Positions 11,255 through 21,972 of a DNA stretch of 64,000 bases are shown piece after piece; positions within the stretch are counted from its first letter, which is position 1; each line of letters begins with the position of its first letter. The DNA lies in the NCBI GenBank assembly GCA_009746045.1, contig RPFO01000034.1:981786-1045785 (forward strand), given 5' to 3'. The notes below the pieces were generated by a model, which was not told where the DNA came from, ran no database searches, and saw only the letters and a list, made by a program, of their open reading frames with translations. This stretch comes from Mesostigma viride. Lineage: Eukaryota > Streptophyta > Mesostigmatophyceae > Mesostigmatales > Mesostigmataceae. Both the position numbers and the translations under genes were made by a program.

Positions 11255-13370
11255 TTATCTCCTGGTAATTTTCAAGGGACAAAAATGGCTTTTCGGAATG
11301 ATGTGTAATGAACCGAGATATGGGGATAGGACACAACCTAATGCCACACCCCATGCATGGTGGAGCAGTAAGGCGCGTACATACCTGGCGCATGACGTGA
11401 TCCACGACCTGATAATGAACAGATATGGGGATATGACACAACCTTGCCACACCCCATGGTGAATGAAAGGTGCCCAGTGGCCGGTGCCGCCTCCCGCAGT
11501 TCGCACTACGCATGCCTATGAACCCTCATATATAGCCGACGAATGGCAGCAATAAACGCTGGTGGTACACAATCCATAGCTAGGATGGCCCAAAGAGCCT
11601 CGATCCCAGAGGACCGTGTCAAAGGCCTTGATATAGTCAACAAAAAAGAAGACCAGTGGCACTGAACCGTCAGGGCCGAGGCAAAGGCGACGTCCGCACC
11701 GGCTCCTCCATGCATCAGCTGGCGCGCGACAAATACAGCCATGACAGTGTTACGACCACGATGGAAACCCATCTGAGACTCACCCAGGTATGGGTCCAGG
11801 CGCGGCGCGGAGCCTGTGCAGCATCATGCGCATGAAGACCTTCAGCGCGGCGCTCTGCAGAGGCAGACTGTCACCCTGATAGTTACCGAGGTCAGCAGCA
11901 GAATCCTTCTTGTCCAGCATGACTCGGATGGCCATCTGCCACTCTGACAGCAGGCGGAGGCTCGATCATCAGAGAGCAGAACACGATTGCAGAACGCCCG
12001 CAGAAGCTGGCCGCACCGCCGCGGGTCAGGGCCGTCTTCAGCTGCCAGCTCAGCCGAAATTGGTGGTCCGACTGCATGCACCGACCGCCGCGCGTCGTAT
12101 ACCAGTACCACAGGCGAGCAAGGGCACCCCGTCCAGGGGGGCGAGCAAGGGCGCATGCACCGGCGGCCGGCGTCCAATTCCTCCAAAGTGAAGGGGTGGA
12201 CGACGTTCAATGTTGCATGGTGGCAACGGGCAGCCCTCCTTCAAGGCGGGGACTTGGTAGTCCGCGGCCGAGCCGATCGAGGCCGCGGCGCAGGCGGCGG
12301 GGGGGGTCTGGCAACACCGAGACGGACGGCCGTCTCGGGGTGCATGAAGCGGCGGGGGGGGGGGCGCGTCGGAGCCACACCTGTCAGGGAAACATATTGT
12401 GGGCCGACCAGCGGTCAAGGCTGACCGGTACGTGCCGCGTGGTTCCCCGACGGTGTGTTCCACCGGGGTGCGCTGCCGCCGGCCGCCGAGCCTGTCGAGA
12501 TGGTACCACATGGATCCTTGCCCTGCATGGTTGCGAGCTTGGCAGCCTGGCCTTGGCATCCGCGATGCACTGCCACATCGGCCGGTCGCCTCTGCGTCCG
12601 GCCAGGCCAGTGCATGAGCATGAGCGTAGGCCTCCACAAGGGCGGCCTGCCACTGTGGACTGAGCACCGGTTTCAGCAGCGGGTCCCAGCTACGCTTGAG
12701 GCGCCGTGCCAATGCAATGCGGGCGGCCAAGACCTTGGGGTCCTGCCAGGCGGTAGAGCGGGCCGGGGCGTCGGCGGGGCATGGGCCCGGCAGGTGCCGG
12801 GCCGCCATGGCAACGGCCAGGCGCGGGCCGCAAAGCTACTACTAAGCGGCGGCCCGCAAATATGCATGGCAGCGTTGGGAGCACCCTGGGCCAGCTAGCG
12901 CGTCGACGTCCGCCTGGGCGTCCAGGGCCTCCAGGTACGCCTGTTCCGCTCCAGATCGTCGGCACCTGTTCCGCTCGTGTTCGGCGTCCGTCCAGTCGAT
13001 CAGGATCCCCACGGACCCGGGGCATATAGCGCAGTCCAGTCAGGACGGGCCATGCACTGGGGCGCGGCGCTTCCAAAGGGGCGTGAAACCGGAGCCGACT
13101 GGTCGCAAGCACAGCACCAACCGCGGTGGTCAGAGCACACCGTGGGTGGGTCTCGAGTATCCATGCAGAACCGAAGTGCACCTGGGCTGCCGTACCATGC
13201 ACCAGTGACGTAGTCCAGACAGGCCTGACCATATCCCAGCAATGACCTCTTTCTTGCATGAACCGCCATGCAAAACACCGCAGGCCGGCATCACTGCCCA
13301 GGCGGTGAAGGACATCGCCGGCCCGGCCAGCCCCTGCTGGCCCAGCCGGCGATGCACCTGATCCCACCCA
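11255..13370 (-). mobile_element. Degraded LINE ORF2 copy (end of endonuclease to RT)
   Basis: On minus, frames broken by many indels follow the same order as the plus-strand copy at 17.7-20.1 kb. First comes a degraded endonuclease end (about 13130-13250), then a Pro/Arg-rich linker, VHPFTLEELD (about 12200), and the RT parts GRNTVMAVFVARQLM (about 11760) and ALWAILAMDCVPPAFIAAIR (about 11540-11600). GVWQGCVISPYLF (about 11430) follows. The last box is duplicated about 105 bp downstream as GVALGCVLSPYL. Both copies sit near GATATGGGGAT (11316 and 11421). No intact frame survives. Confidence 0.75.
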
Positions 13371-13429
13371 GACCTGGGTCCCGGGCAGCCATGCTGATGA
13401 ACCTGATGCACACCACCACCACCACCTCC

Positions 13430-13560
13430 GCCATCGCCGCCCAGCTTACTGGCAGCAGACGCTTGACCTCCGCGAGGAAGCCGAGCTCGACAATTAGCGC
13501 AGCCTTAACGTCATCGTCAATTAAGCACTTCGACCAGCCGCAGGAGGAGAGTTGAGACCT
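13430..13560 (+). mobile_element. LINE ORF1 (gag-like) fragment
   Basis: A short plus-strand fragment reads as a broken form of the start of the ORF1-like protein at 14240: a Glu/Ala/Leu-rich helix followed by SLNVIV with in-frame stops. It lies just upstream of a larger ORF1-like copy. Confidence 0.5.
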
Positions 13561-13723
13561 CCGAGACCCTTGCCATGCATGGCGTTTGAGAACAAATTCT
13601 TGTCCCCATGGCTCTCACTGCATGGTAGGCCGTGGGCCGGCAATAATTAGCCGCGGGGGGTGACCTGGGCCTTCCGGCCCGCAGCCTTGCGGGACTCGTA
13701 AGGCTGCATGGTCCCTCCCCGTA

Positions 13724-15185
13724 TTGCTCCTCACCTTAATTGACACCATGATGGCGGATACTGAGATGGAGTTCCTCAAGCGTTACAAGCGGCTTGGGGG
13801 GACCTCCTACACGCTGCATGGACAACGACTTGACCTTGACGCACCAGGCAACGGCGACGGGAGCTATGGCCGACCTACCTCCAGCTCCGGCAGACGGCAG
13901 GGAAGGGCCGGCGCCGGTCTATACTGGCGCATGCATGGAGTGGGGCGGACATCTACTATATGTCGCCCAGACGCCCACAAGCCCTGGCAGGCGACCCCTG
14001 CCGCCCCCGGCAGCCACCCCAGCCACGGACCCCATGCACTGAGCCACCCCATGCAGCCTTTAGGGCCGGCGCCGGTCTATACTGGCGCATGCATGGAGTG
14101 GGGCGGACATCCACTATGTCGCCCAGACGCCCACAAGCCCTGGCAGGCGACCCCTGCCGCCCCCGGCAGCCACCCCAGCCACGGACCCCATGCACTGCCA
14201 GAGCCACCCCATGCAGCCTATAAGGGGATCGTATAGCAGTAGTCCGCGAGGAGGCCGAGCTCGCCAAGCGCAGCCTCAACGTCATTGTCAAGAATCTCAA
14301 GATGGAGGAAGGTGAGAATTCCGAGAAGCTTGCGCGTGCTTTTGAGAGAGAAATCCTTGATCGCATGGGCCTTAGGCTGGTGAGATCGAGCTGGCCGCCC
14401 ACCGCCTTCCCCGCGCGCGGGGTAAGGCAGGGCCGCCCCCGCTCCTTCTCACCTTTAAGACCCCGGCAGACAAGATTTCTTTTCTCAGACGCCGCAAGCG
14501 GCTCGAGAAGACTCTCTTCACCCTTGACGACGACTTGACCCTGGCGCAGCAACAACGGCGACGGGAGCTATCATTGGCCGACCTACCTCCAGCTCCGGCA
14601 GACCAAGGCGGGGCAGCCGGTGTACTGGAAGGGGGCGGCCATCTACGTCGGCCACAAGCCCTGGCAGGCGACCCCCGCGGCCCCAGCGACTCCAGACGCC
14701 CCAGCTTAGGGGAATACAGCACTCAGTAGTGTAGAATAGATAGACCGTGGCCATGTACATGTACGCCTCCTAGAGGCCCTATCCCAGCTAAGCCACGCGC
14801 TTTATTTCATCATGTACATGTGTGCCTATGATGAGCCACACTCCAGATGATGCCTAGCTTTATTTAGTTATGCTGTGCCCATGCAGGGAGTACCTCTCTG
14901 CTGAGACGCCATGCCCTAGCTTCTTTGTATAGCTATGCTGATCTTCCCCCCCATGAGGCCATGACAGGCTCCCCCTTCGCTGGGCATGCATAGCTTGAAG
15001 ATCATGGGGATGCACGTGCCCTGGTGCACCTAGACTTAGTAGAGCAAGGGTCCTTTACATCCCCACCCTTGCAGGAAGTAGCTTAGGATGTATGATATGC
15101 CATATGCCCCCTCTCAAGGGCTATGTGCTACATATACTCCCAACGGAGTTATGTTACAATTCAATTCAATTCAATTCAATAGCAG
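13724..15185 (+). mobile_element. ORF1-only (half-LINE-like) element with 3' UTR and tail
   Basis: The plus strand encodes L1-ORF1-like pieces: LNVIVKNLKMEEGENSEKLA then AFEREILDRMGLR (about 14275-14375), and FLRRRKRLEKTLFTLDDDLT then LAQQQRRREL (about 14480-14570). These are followed by a Trp/Pro-rich end and a stop near 14707. No reverse transcriptase follows. A UTR of about 450 bp runs to CCAACGGAGTTATGTT (15145-15160) and an (AATTC)n tail (15161-15180). The ORF1 part holds an internal duplication (13904-14215). Frameshifts suggest it is dead. Confidence 0.65.
13904..14215 (+). repeat. Internal direct duplication, 159-bp period
   Basis: Two copies (13904-14062 and 14063-14215), each beginning GGGCCGGCGCCGGTCTATAC and containing GCCCACAAGCCCTGGCAGGC. 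The duplication lies inside the ORF1-like coding remnant. Confidence 0.85.
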
Positions 15186-15468
15186 TAGTGCGAAACACAC
15201 GCCCTGATCAGGGGTTAAGCTGTTTCCGGCCCCACCGTCTAGGTCATCTAGTCGCTCTACACGTAAGGCCAGCCATAATTTCAATGCACAATTAAGGCTA
15301 CACATTTCCATCTCCATTCATATTCATCATCCTGAACGACTCGAACACGCGGAAAAGATAACGGCAGGCTCGAGCTACCATGCATCGGGTCCGGATTCAA
15401 TCCGGACCATGGCAGAAATCGGGAGGCTCCCGATTTCTGGCCTGCGCTGGTTGTCTCCTTGATATAGC
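15186..15468. other. Spacer with two adjacent perfect hairpins
   Basis: There is no coding frame. Two perfect inverted repeats stand side by side: 15388-15408 (10-bp arms GGTCCGGATT, 1-nt loop) and 15413-15439 (13-bp arms CAGAAATCGGGAG, 1-nt loop). The minus-strand dispersed motif ATCAAGGAGACAACCAGC ends at about 15465. Confidence 0.6.
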
Positions 15469-15905
15469 AGTAGTGTAGACTAGAAAAGCTTAGCGACGTG
15501 GCCATGCATCATCAGCCTACGTGACGGGCCCACACCCGCCCATGCAAGAGCTGTAGCGACTTTGCCCATGCAGAGTCTGAGCTACTCTCTGCTGAGATGC
15601 CATGCACCAGCTATAGCCTAGACATATTATACATCTTCCACCCCAAATGTCATGCACACCTTCTAGTAGGCCATCTCCCCATGTCGCCCTGTGCGAGCAT
15701 GATCGGGATGCATGATCCATCGTCACTGGTGCAGGTGCACATTGTGCCCCCCGAGCCGGCAGGTGACAGTTTACATCCTCAACCTCAGCAGGTTGTAGCC
15801 CGGCCAGAATTTATCAAAAACCCATAGATGCCCAGGGCCGATACACTGACAGTATGTGTTACATATTCTCCCCACGGAGCTATGTTTTCATTTCAATTAA
15901 TTGCA
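15469..15905 (+). mobile_element. 3'-UTR-only copy of the ORF1-type element
   Basis: This stretch aligns by eye with the UTRs at 14725-15185 and 20634-21162. Shared words include CAGTAGTGTAGA, CTGCTGAGATGCCATG, CCAGCTATAGCCTAG and AGGTTGTAGCCC. It ends in CCCACGGAGCTATGTTTTCA and an A/T-rich tail (15870-15905). It is a 5'-truncated copy with no coding part. Confidence 0.7.
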
Positions 15906-17730
15906 TGAGGCCGGTTACGCACCCCATAGTGGTCTAACTCCAGTTGGAATGCCAGAAGTTCTTCGAGGACTTTCATAATCTTGAGGGGGCCACCCCGGCC
16001 TGCCACTTCTTGGTTATGCTGCTCGACGCCAATGCCACGCTCCCCATGGGCACTGCTGGCCAGTGTTTCTGCTAAGGGGATTTGTCATTCGTCGAATGGT
16101 TGACTATTTGCCTCAGCACTTCGTCAAATGGTTGACTACTTGCCTCGGCAATTCGTCAAACTGGTTGACTAATTGCCTTGGCGATCCGTCAAACCTTTGG
16201 GGGCCGGGGAGGGGAAGGGGGGGGGGAGCTTTATTTCTTAATAATAAACTGAATCATCTTTTTTTTTTTGCTCACACACGCATCACGCATGTAATGCATG
16301 TGGATAAAACACAATATAACAAGGTCAGCGAGACGGTCCTGCACCTTGGGTCCACCTCGCTCCTCCTTGGCTTTCCTCTCGGCGTAGGCCTTTGCCTTAT
16401 GCTTGTGCGACTTAATTGGCCCGCCTGTGCTGGTCCATGGATCGCTTGCTAAGTCTTGTAACGCATATGAGATAAGGCTTGCTCCCCAAAGTGCGCACGG
16501 GATGCACTGAATCACCTTAACACCGTCAGGCGCCGCGTGACCTGTTGTTGGGCCCATTCGTACTTAATTCCCGTGGTCCCACCACTTCAGTCTCGCGGGC
16601 AGGCCGCTCCTTGCTATACTGCTTGGCATACTCCCGTCTCTGCCTTTTCGTCTTGGGAGCTGGCTTTCTCTTGCTCTTCTTATTCCTTGGCTCAGAGCTG
16701 TCGCCAGCATCGCCATCATCGGCCTTGCTCCTTGCTGTCTTGGCCCCCTACTCGCCAGATTCCTCGTCACCAGATTCCTTCTCGCCAGAAATTGAGTCGC
16801 TGTCAGATGGACCACTCTCGCTAGATGATGTTTCCTGGCCGTTATCTTCCTCTTCCTGCGCATTAGACCCATTCTCTTCGTCAAGCTCTACTCTCTTGCG
16901 TTTGTCGCGGCCCTGCCTGCCCTCCTTTCCTGTCTAAACTGCGACCTAGGTCCACGATATTTTCCGTTGCTTGATCCTGAACAGTTTCCCCAGCCTGGTT
17001 TTTAAACAGAGCATCTAAGGACTAAGGTACTACTAAGTCTTGAACCCTGCCAAACCGTTTTTCTTTGACATTCTCTACCTCAACACTACCTATACATCGC
17101 AGGCCGCCATTAAAGAAACAATTTCGCATGCAATATTATATTAGTCGCCAGACGGCATTCTAGGCCAGTTAATATTTCACCAGCCAGCCTGCCTGCCTGC
17201 CCGCATTTAATTTTTCACCCGGCTGGTCGTGCCTTCCTCGTCTCACTTATAAACTGGCCACTGCACTCGACAAGGTTTTTGTATCTCACAGGTTTTTAGT
17301 TCAGTACCTCGTCAGTACTTCAGTTTTGGGTCCTGAACTTTGGGCAGCGTACAAAGGCTTCAGCTGGTACGGGCTGACGGCCTGACACCGCGCCGATGGA
17401 CCTATTGGATGGCCTCTCTATGGGAAAACCTGACTTGCGTGGTTGACAAATACATGAAACATTTCGTCATACCGGTTGACGAACTGCGAAAGATATTCGT
17501 CAATTGGTTGACCGGAACGTCCGAATTTGTTGACGAATATGGTTGACGAATGGCCCAAAATGTTGACGAATTTAATAAGACTAATATGAAAATTCGTCAA
17601 CCAGTTGACGAATTCGTCACGTTAGCAGAAGCACTGCTGCTGGCATTCGCTTTGCGCCTGCCGGCACGGCTGCTAGCTAATAACGACAACACCAGTCCTT
17701 GTTTTCTGCCTTTTTGCGCGGGATTGCGGG
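15906..17730. other. Spacer with GTTGAC/GTCAAC clusters and a degraded ORF
   Basis: Two clusters of TTCGTCAA/GGTTGAC words occur (16086-16200 and 17441-17617). Between them lies a degraded minus-strand coding region. I see no intact gene. Confidence 0.5.
16324..16930 (-). pseudogene. Degraded ORF for an acidic and basic, Lys-rich protein
   Basis: On minus, a frame reads through an acidic Ser/Glu-rich part (LDEENGSNAQEEEDNGQ, SESGPSDSDSISGEKESG). It meets one TAG near 16752 and continues into a basic part (NKKSKRKPAPKTKRQRREYA). A shifted frame then carries IKSHKHKAKAYAERKAKEE. Codon-level coherence suggests former coding sequence. I do not recognise it. It may belong to a transposon. Confidence 0.35.
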
Positions 17731-20104
17731 ATGGTTGCTGTCAACTGCCACGTACTTCCAACGTCCCTCACAGGACTTGGTCACTTAATTTTTGGGCGCC
17801 CTAACGACCGTCAGGCCTGTCTGGACTACGTGGTGGTACGACAGCCCAGGTGCATTTCGGTTCTGGATACTCGAGTGTTCGACCCACCCGGCACGGTGTG
17901 CTCTGTCAGACCACCGATTGGTGCGTGCGACCATTCGGCTCGAGCCGGTTCCATGCCCCCAAGCGCCGCGCTGCAGTGGCCCATCCTTACTGGTCTGCAC
18001 TACGGCCGGTCCGGGGGGATCCTTACGACTGGACGGACGCCGAGCGCGAGCGGAACAGGTGCCGGCTGGAGTAGTACCTGGTGGCCCTGGACGCCCTGGC
18101 AGACGGACGTCGACGCGCTGGCCCTGCAGGGTGGGCTCCCAACGCCGCCATTTTTGCGGGCTTTGCGGCCCGTGGCCGCGTTGCTGGCGGCCCGGCACGT
18201 GCCGGTCATGCCTCGCCGCCGCGCCCCGGCCCGCTCTACCGCCAGGACCCCAAGGTCTTGGCCGCCCGGCACCGCCTCAAGCGTAACCGGGACCCGCGTT
18301 GCTGAAACGGCCGGTGCTCATGGCGGACATGGCCGCCCTTGTGGCGGCCTACGCACATGCATGCTCAGGACGCAGAGGCGGCCCAGTGCATCGCAGATGC
18401 CAAGGCCTGCCAAGCTCGCAACCAGGGCAAGGACATGTGGTACCACCTCGACCGGCTCGGCGGCTGGCGGCAGCGCACCCCGGTGGCGCCCACGGGGGAC
18501 AGCACGGCGCCGGTCAGCTAGCTTGACCGCTGGTTGGCCCACAATGTTTCCTTGACAGGGGGGGCTCGCGCCCCTCCTCCACCGCTTCACCCCGAGACGG
18601 CCGGCGCCCGTCTCCGGCCGGGTGTTGCCGGACCCCCCCCCGCCGCCGGCACCCCCCTCAGGACTCCCGAGGCCACGTACGGACTACCAAGCCCCCGCCT
18701 TGCAGCTAGGAGGGCTGCCTCGCCTCCAACGGCGTGGTCCACCCCTTCACTTTGAAGGAACTGGACGGCGCCCTTGCTCGCCTGCGGTACGACCGCGGCG
18801 GCGGTCATTGCCGACTACCTTTCGGCCGGCTGAGCCGGCTGCTGCAGAAGACCCCTGACCTGGCGGTGAGGGAGCTTCTGCTGGCCGGTTCTGCAACCGT
18901 GTCCTGCTCTCTGATGAGCCTCCGCCTGCTGAGTGGCAGACGGCCATCCGAGTCATGCTGTATACAAGAAGGGCTCTGCTGCTGACCCCGGTAACTATCG
19001 GGGTGTCTGCCTCCAGAGCGGCGCGCTGAAGGTCTTCATGCGCATGATGCTCGGCACCGGCTCCGCGCCGCGCTGGACCCACACCTGGGTGAGTCTCAGA
19101 TGGGTTTGGACCGTCGTGGGCGTAACACTGTCATGGCTGTGTTTGTCGCGCGCCGGTTGATGGAGGAGGTGCGTCGCCTTTGCCCTGACGGTTCAGTGCC
19201 GCTGGTCTTCATTTTTGTTGACTATATCAAGGCTCCCTTTGACACGGTCCTCTGGGAGGCTCTTTGGGCCATCCTAGCTCTGGATTGGGTACCACCCGCG
19301 TTTATTGCTGCCATTCGTTGACTGTATGAGGGCTCACAGGCAGTAGTGCGGACTGCGGAAGGCACCACCCCACCATTCCCCCTTCACCACGGGGTATGGC
19401 AAGGTTGTGTCCTATCCCCATATCTGTTCATTAATGTCGTGGATCATGTCATGCGCCGGGAACGTGCGCGCTTTACTGCTCATAAGGGGTTCCAGCCAGG
19501 CTTGGACATCCTTAACCCACGTGCGCGAACACGGCGCAGCGTCGACCCGGGCTACGGCCTGTCCGACCTGATTTATGCGGATGACACCACCCTCATCGCG
19601 CGCCCCGAGCACATTCAGACCTGGCTGGACTGTCTGGGCTTGAGGCGAGGGCGGTGGGGCTGGAGATTAGTGTCAAAACTGAGGCGATGGTGATTGGGGC
19701 TTCCAGTCGCCCACCGCTGCCGCGGCTGCTAGACGGGACGGAGGTCCCGTTTCGTGATCGCTTCAAACTGCTGGGGAGCATGCTCCCCGCCACCGCCGAC
19801 GATGTGGACACCGGCATCGGCCTGGCCAGGGCTAGGCATCGCTCGCTCAAATTAAAACCTACTGGCACTCGAAGGCCCTCGGCGAGCACCGCAAGCGCAT
19901 GCTCCTCAAGGTCCTGGTCCTCACGGTGCTCGTGAACCTATGGCGCCGAGGCATGGACGCTCACGGACACGCTGGCGGCCAAGCTAGACGGCACGGTAAC
20001 CAGGATGCTACGTCAGGCCCTGAATGTAGGGTTTTCCACGCATAGGTCTTTAGAATCTTTGTACCAGGGCATGCCTCGCATTTCGGACGAGATTAGACAG
20101 CCTA
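17731..20104 (+). mobile_element. LINE ORF2 copy: APE endonuclease end, reverse transcriptase, post-RT region
   Basis: Read on plus, the copy shows LDYVVVRQPRC and LSDHRLVRATIRLEP (about 17820-17960), the C-terminal Ser-Asp-His box of an apurinic-like endonuclease. A Pro/Arg-rich linker follows. RT pieces are VVHPFTLKELDGALARLRYD (about 18733), DRRGRNTVMAVFVARRLMEE (19103), PLVFIFVDYIKAPFDTVLWE (19200), HHGVWQGCVLSPYLF (19387) and the catalytic box LIYADDTTLIA (19570). AKLDGTVTRMLRQAL and SLESLYQGMPRISDEIRQ follow (19980-20100). It breaks off at about 20104 without a UTR. Frameshifts interrupt it. Endonuclease type and RT boxes place it among APE-type LINEs. Confidence 0.85.
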
Positions 20105-20399
20105 GTAATAGACACGTGACTGCGTCACGTGAGCATAAGTCCTCAGTGGGAGGGGAACATCGGATGGAATGGATGGTATAAGCTATCTAGGTCCTAGTTA
20201 CAGGGGTGTGGGCACCGCGGCCCGAATCGCTATGAATGCCATACTTGGTCACACGCGGAGCCCCCACAGGCTTGGGGGTGGTCTCCTTCATCACTACTTG
20301 CCATCTATTCTTGCGCACCATCTGCCTCCATATTACAGACAAACCAGGAGGCTGCCCGGGGGTGAGCCCGTCACGTCTAGTGTAGCACATGTCCATGCA
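20105..20399. other. Spacer between LINE fragments
   Basis: Nothing coding. A word shared with 29402 and 61328, GACTGCGTCACGTGAGCATA, lies at 20120. Confidence 0.4.
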
Positions 20400-21162
20400 C
20401 ATGACGGACAAGCTGGCGTTCCTTAAATGCCGCAAGAAGCTCTCGGAGACTCGCTTCACGCTGGACGACGACTTGACCCTGGCCCAGCAACAGCGGTGAC
20501 GCGAGCCATGGCCGACCTACCTTCAGCTCCGGCAGCGTGCAGGGGGGAAGCCGGTATACTGGAGGGGGGCGGTCATCCACGTTGACCACAAGCCCTGGCA
20601 GGCCCCTCCTGCCACCCCAGACTAGGGAATATACCAGTAGTGTAGATTAGATAGGCTTAGCCTTTGCAAGTGGCCCACGCGCATGTGCGCCCATAATGGC
20701 CCCCATGGATGCTGCTTTCAGTATTTAGCCGCGCCCAGCCTACAATGGGACCTCCCATGGATGATGCATTAAGAATTTAGCCATGCGATGCCTATGCAGG
20801 GAGTTACTCTCTGCTGAGATGCCATGTGTACACCAGCTATAGCCTAGCCACATACCCTCCACCCCATATGTCATGCAGGCCTTCTAGGCCCTCTCCTCAA
20901 GCCCCCCCTGGGTGCCTGTGCTTGATAAGGAGGCATGAACCATCATGGCATGAACCATCACGTGTCTATTAATTAATTAATTAATTAACCATCATGGCGG
21001 TGCAGGTGCACCTTGTGCACCCAGAGCAGGTGACAGTTGTACATCCTCCACCTGCAGGTTGTAGCCCTGATTGTATTACAAACCCATAGATGCCCCTTTC
21101 TCAGGGCTATGTGTTACATATGCTCCCAACGGAGCTATGATTTTAATTAATTAATTAATTAA
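20400..21162 (+). mobile_element. ORF1-only (half-LINE-like) element, 3' part with UTR and tail
   Basis: The plus strand encodes MTDKLAFLKCRKKLSETRFT then LDDDLTLAQQQ with one stop, followed after a shift by PTYLQLRQRAGGKPVYWRGA and VDHKPWQAP, ending near 20625. A UTR of about 490 bp leads to CCCAACGGAGCTATGATTTT (21123-21142) and a (TTAA)n tail. As at 13.7-15.2 kb, the UTR follows ORF1 directly with no reverse transcriptase between. Confidence 0.7.
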
Positions 21163-21786
21163 TGTCCATGCCGAGTCTATCACGAAAAGTCCACGGGTGG
21201 CGGCCCTGCCGCGCGCGGCCGGGGGCACGCCAGGTGAGGACATATCGCCCAGGCTGGGCGGGCTTGGTGCCAGCTAGTCTATCTGATGTATCTACCTGAT
21301 CTGTGCGGGCCAGGTGCCCGGCTAGGCCCAGGCGCCTGTGCCTAATAATGTGGGAAACATAGGGCAAATCAGCGTACAAATCCTCATTACTAATGTGCAA
21401 ACCAAAGGGGATGTTAAGGGCCTGGCGCAGCATCTTGGTGACGGCGCCGTCGAGTCGTTGCTCCAGCTCCTGCGTCAGTGCCCACGTCTCGGCGCCGTAG
21501 GTCAGGATCGTCAGAATGACGACCTTGACGCTTGGACTGCTATGCAGGACAAGAAGAGGTGGAAGACCATTGTCCAGGCTCATACGCCCGCCCCTGTGGG
21601 CAAGCCCCCTCCCCCCAAGTGGAAGGGGCGCTTTGCTGAGTAGAATAGGTAGGGTTTTCGAGATTAGATTAGCTTAGAGTTAGATTAGTTCGGTTTCGCG
21701 GCTCTGCCCACCTCCATCCATCCAGCAAGGGAATATGTGCTACATGATCTCCCAACGGAGTCATGTTATAATTTAATTTAATTTCA
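21155..21786 (+). mobile_element. LINE 3' copy with 5' inversion
   Basis: The left part (about 21155-21583) codes on minus for LTYGAETWALTQELEQRLDG, TKMLRQALNI, NEDLYADLPYVSHIIRHRR, LGLAGHLARTDQ and HPWTFRDRLGMDIN. This is the region just upstream of the LINE C terminus. The right part (about 21541-21786) codes on plus for DKKRWKTIVQAHTPAPVG and KWKGRFAE, then the 3' UTR, CCCAACGGAGTCATGTTATA (21752-21771) and an (AATTT)n tail. The two halves are consecutive in the element but inverted relative to each other, as left by twin priming. Confidence 0.7.
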
Positions 21787-21972
21787 TGACTGGTATCCTC
21801 CGACGTGAGGGACGCTTGTGGGTAGATGCCATGCAGACCAGCTGTGATATACAGATGGGTTGTGACATCGGGGTTATTGAAAGCAATGACATCATCAATG
21901 TATCGACATGTGTGGATAAAACACCTGATGAGAACATCATCTCCAAATTACTTAGGTTACTTACTCCAAATT

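Noticed and set aside
15388-15408. tRNA gene from a T-arm-like hairpin
   Set aside because: No acceptor stem, D-arm or anticodon arm can be placed around it.
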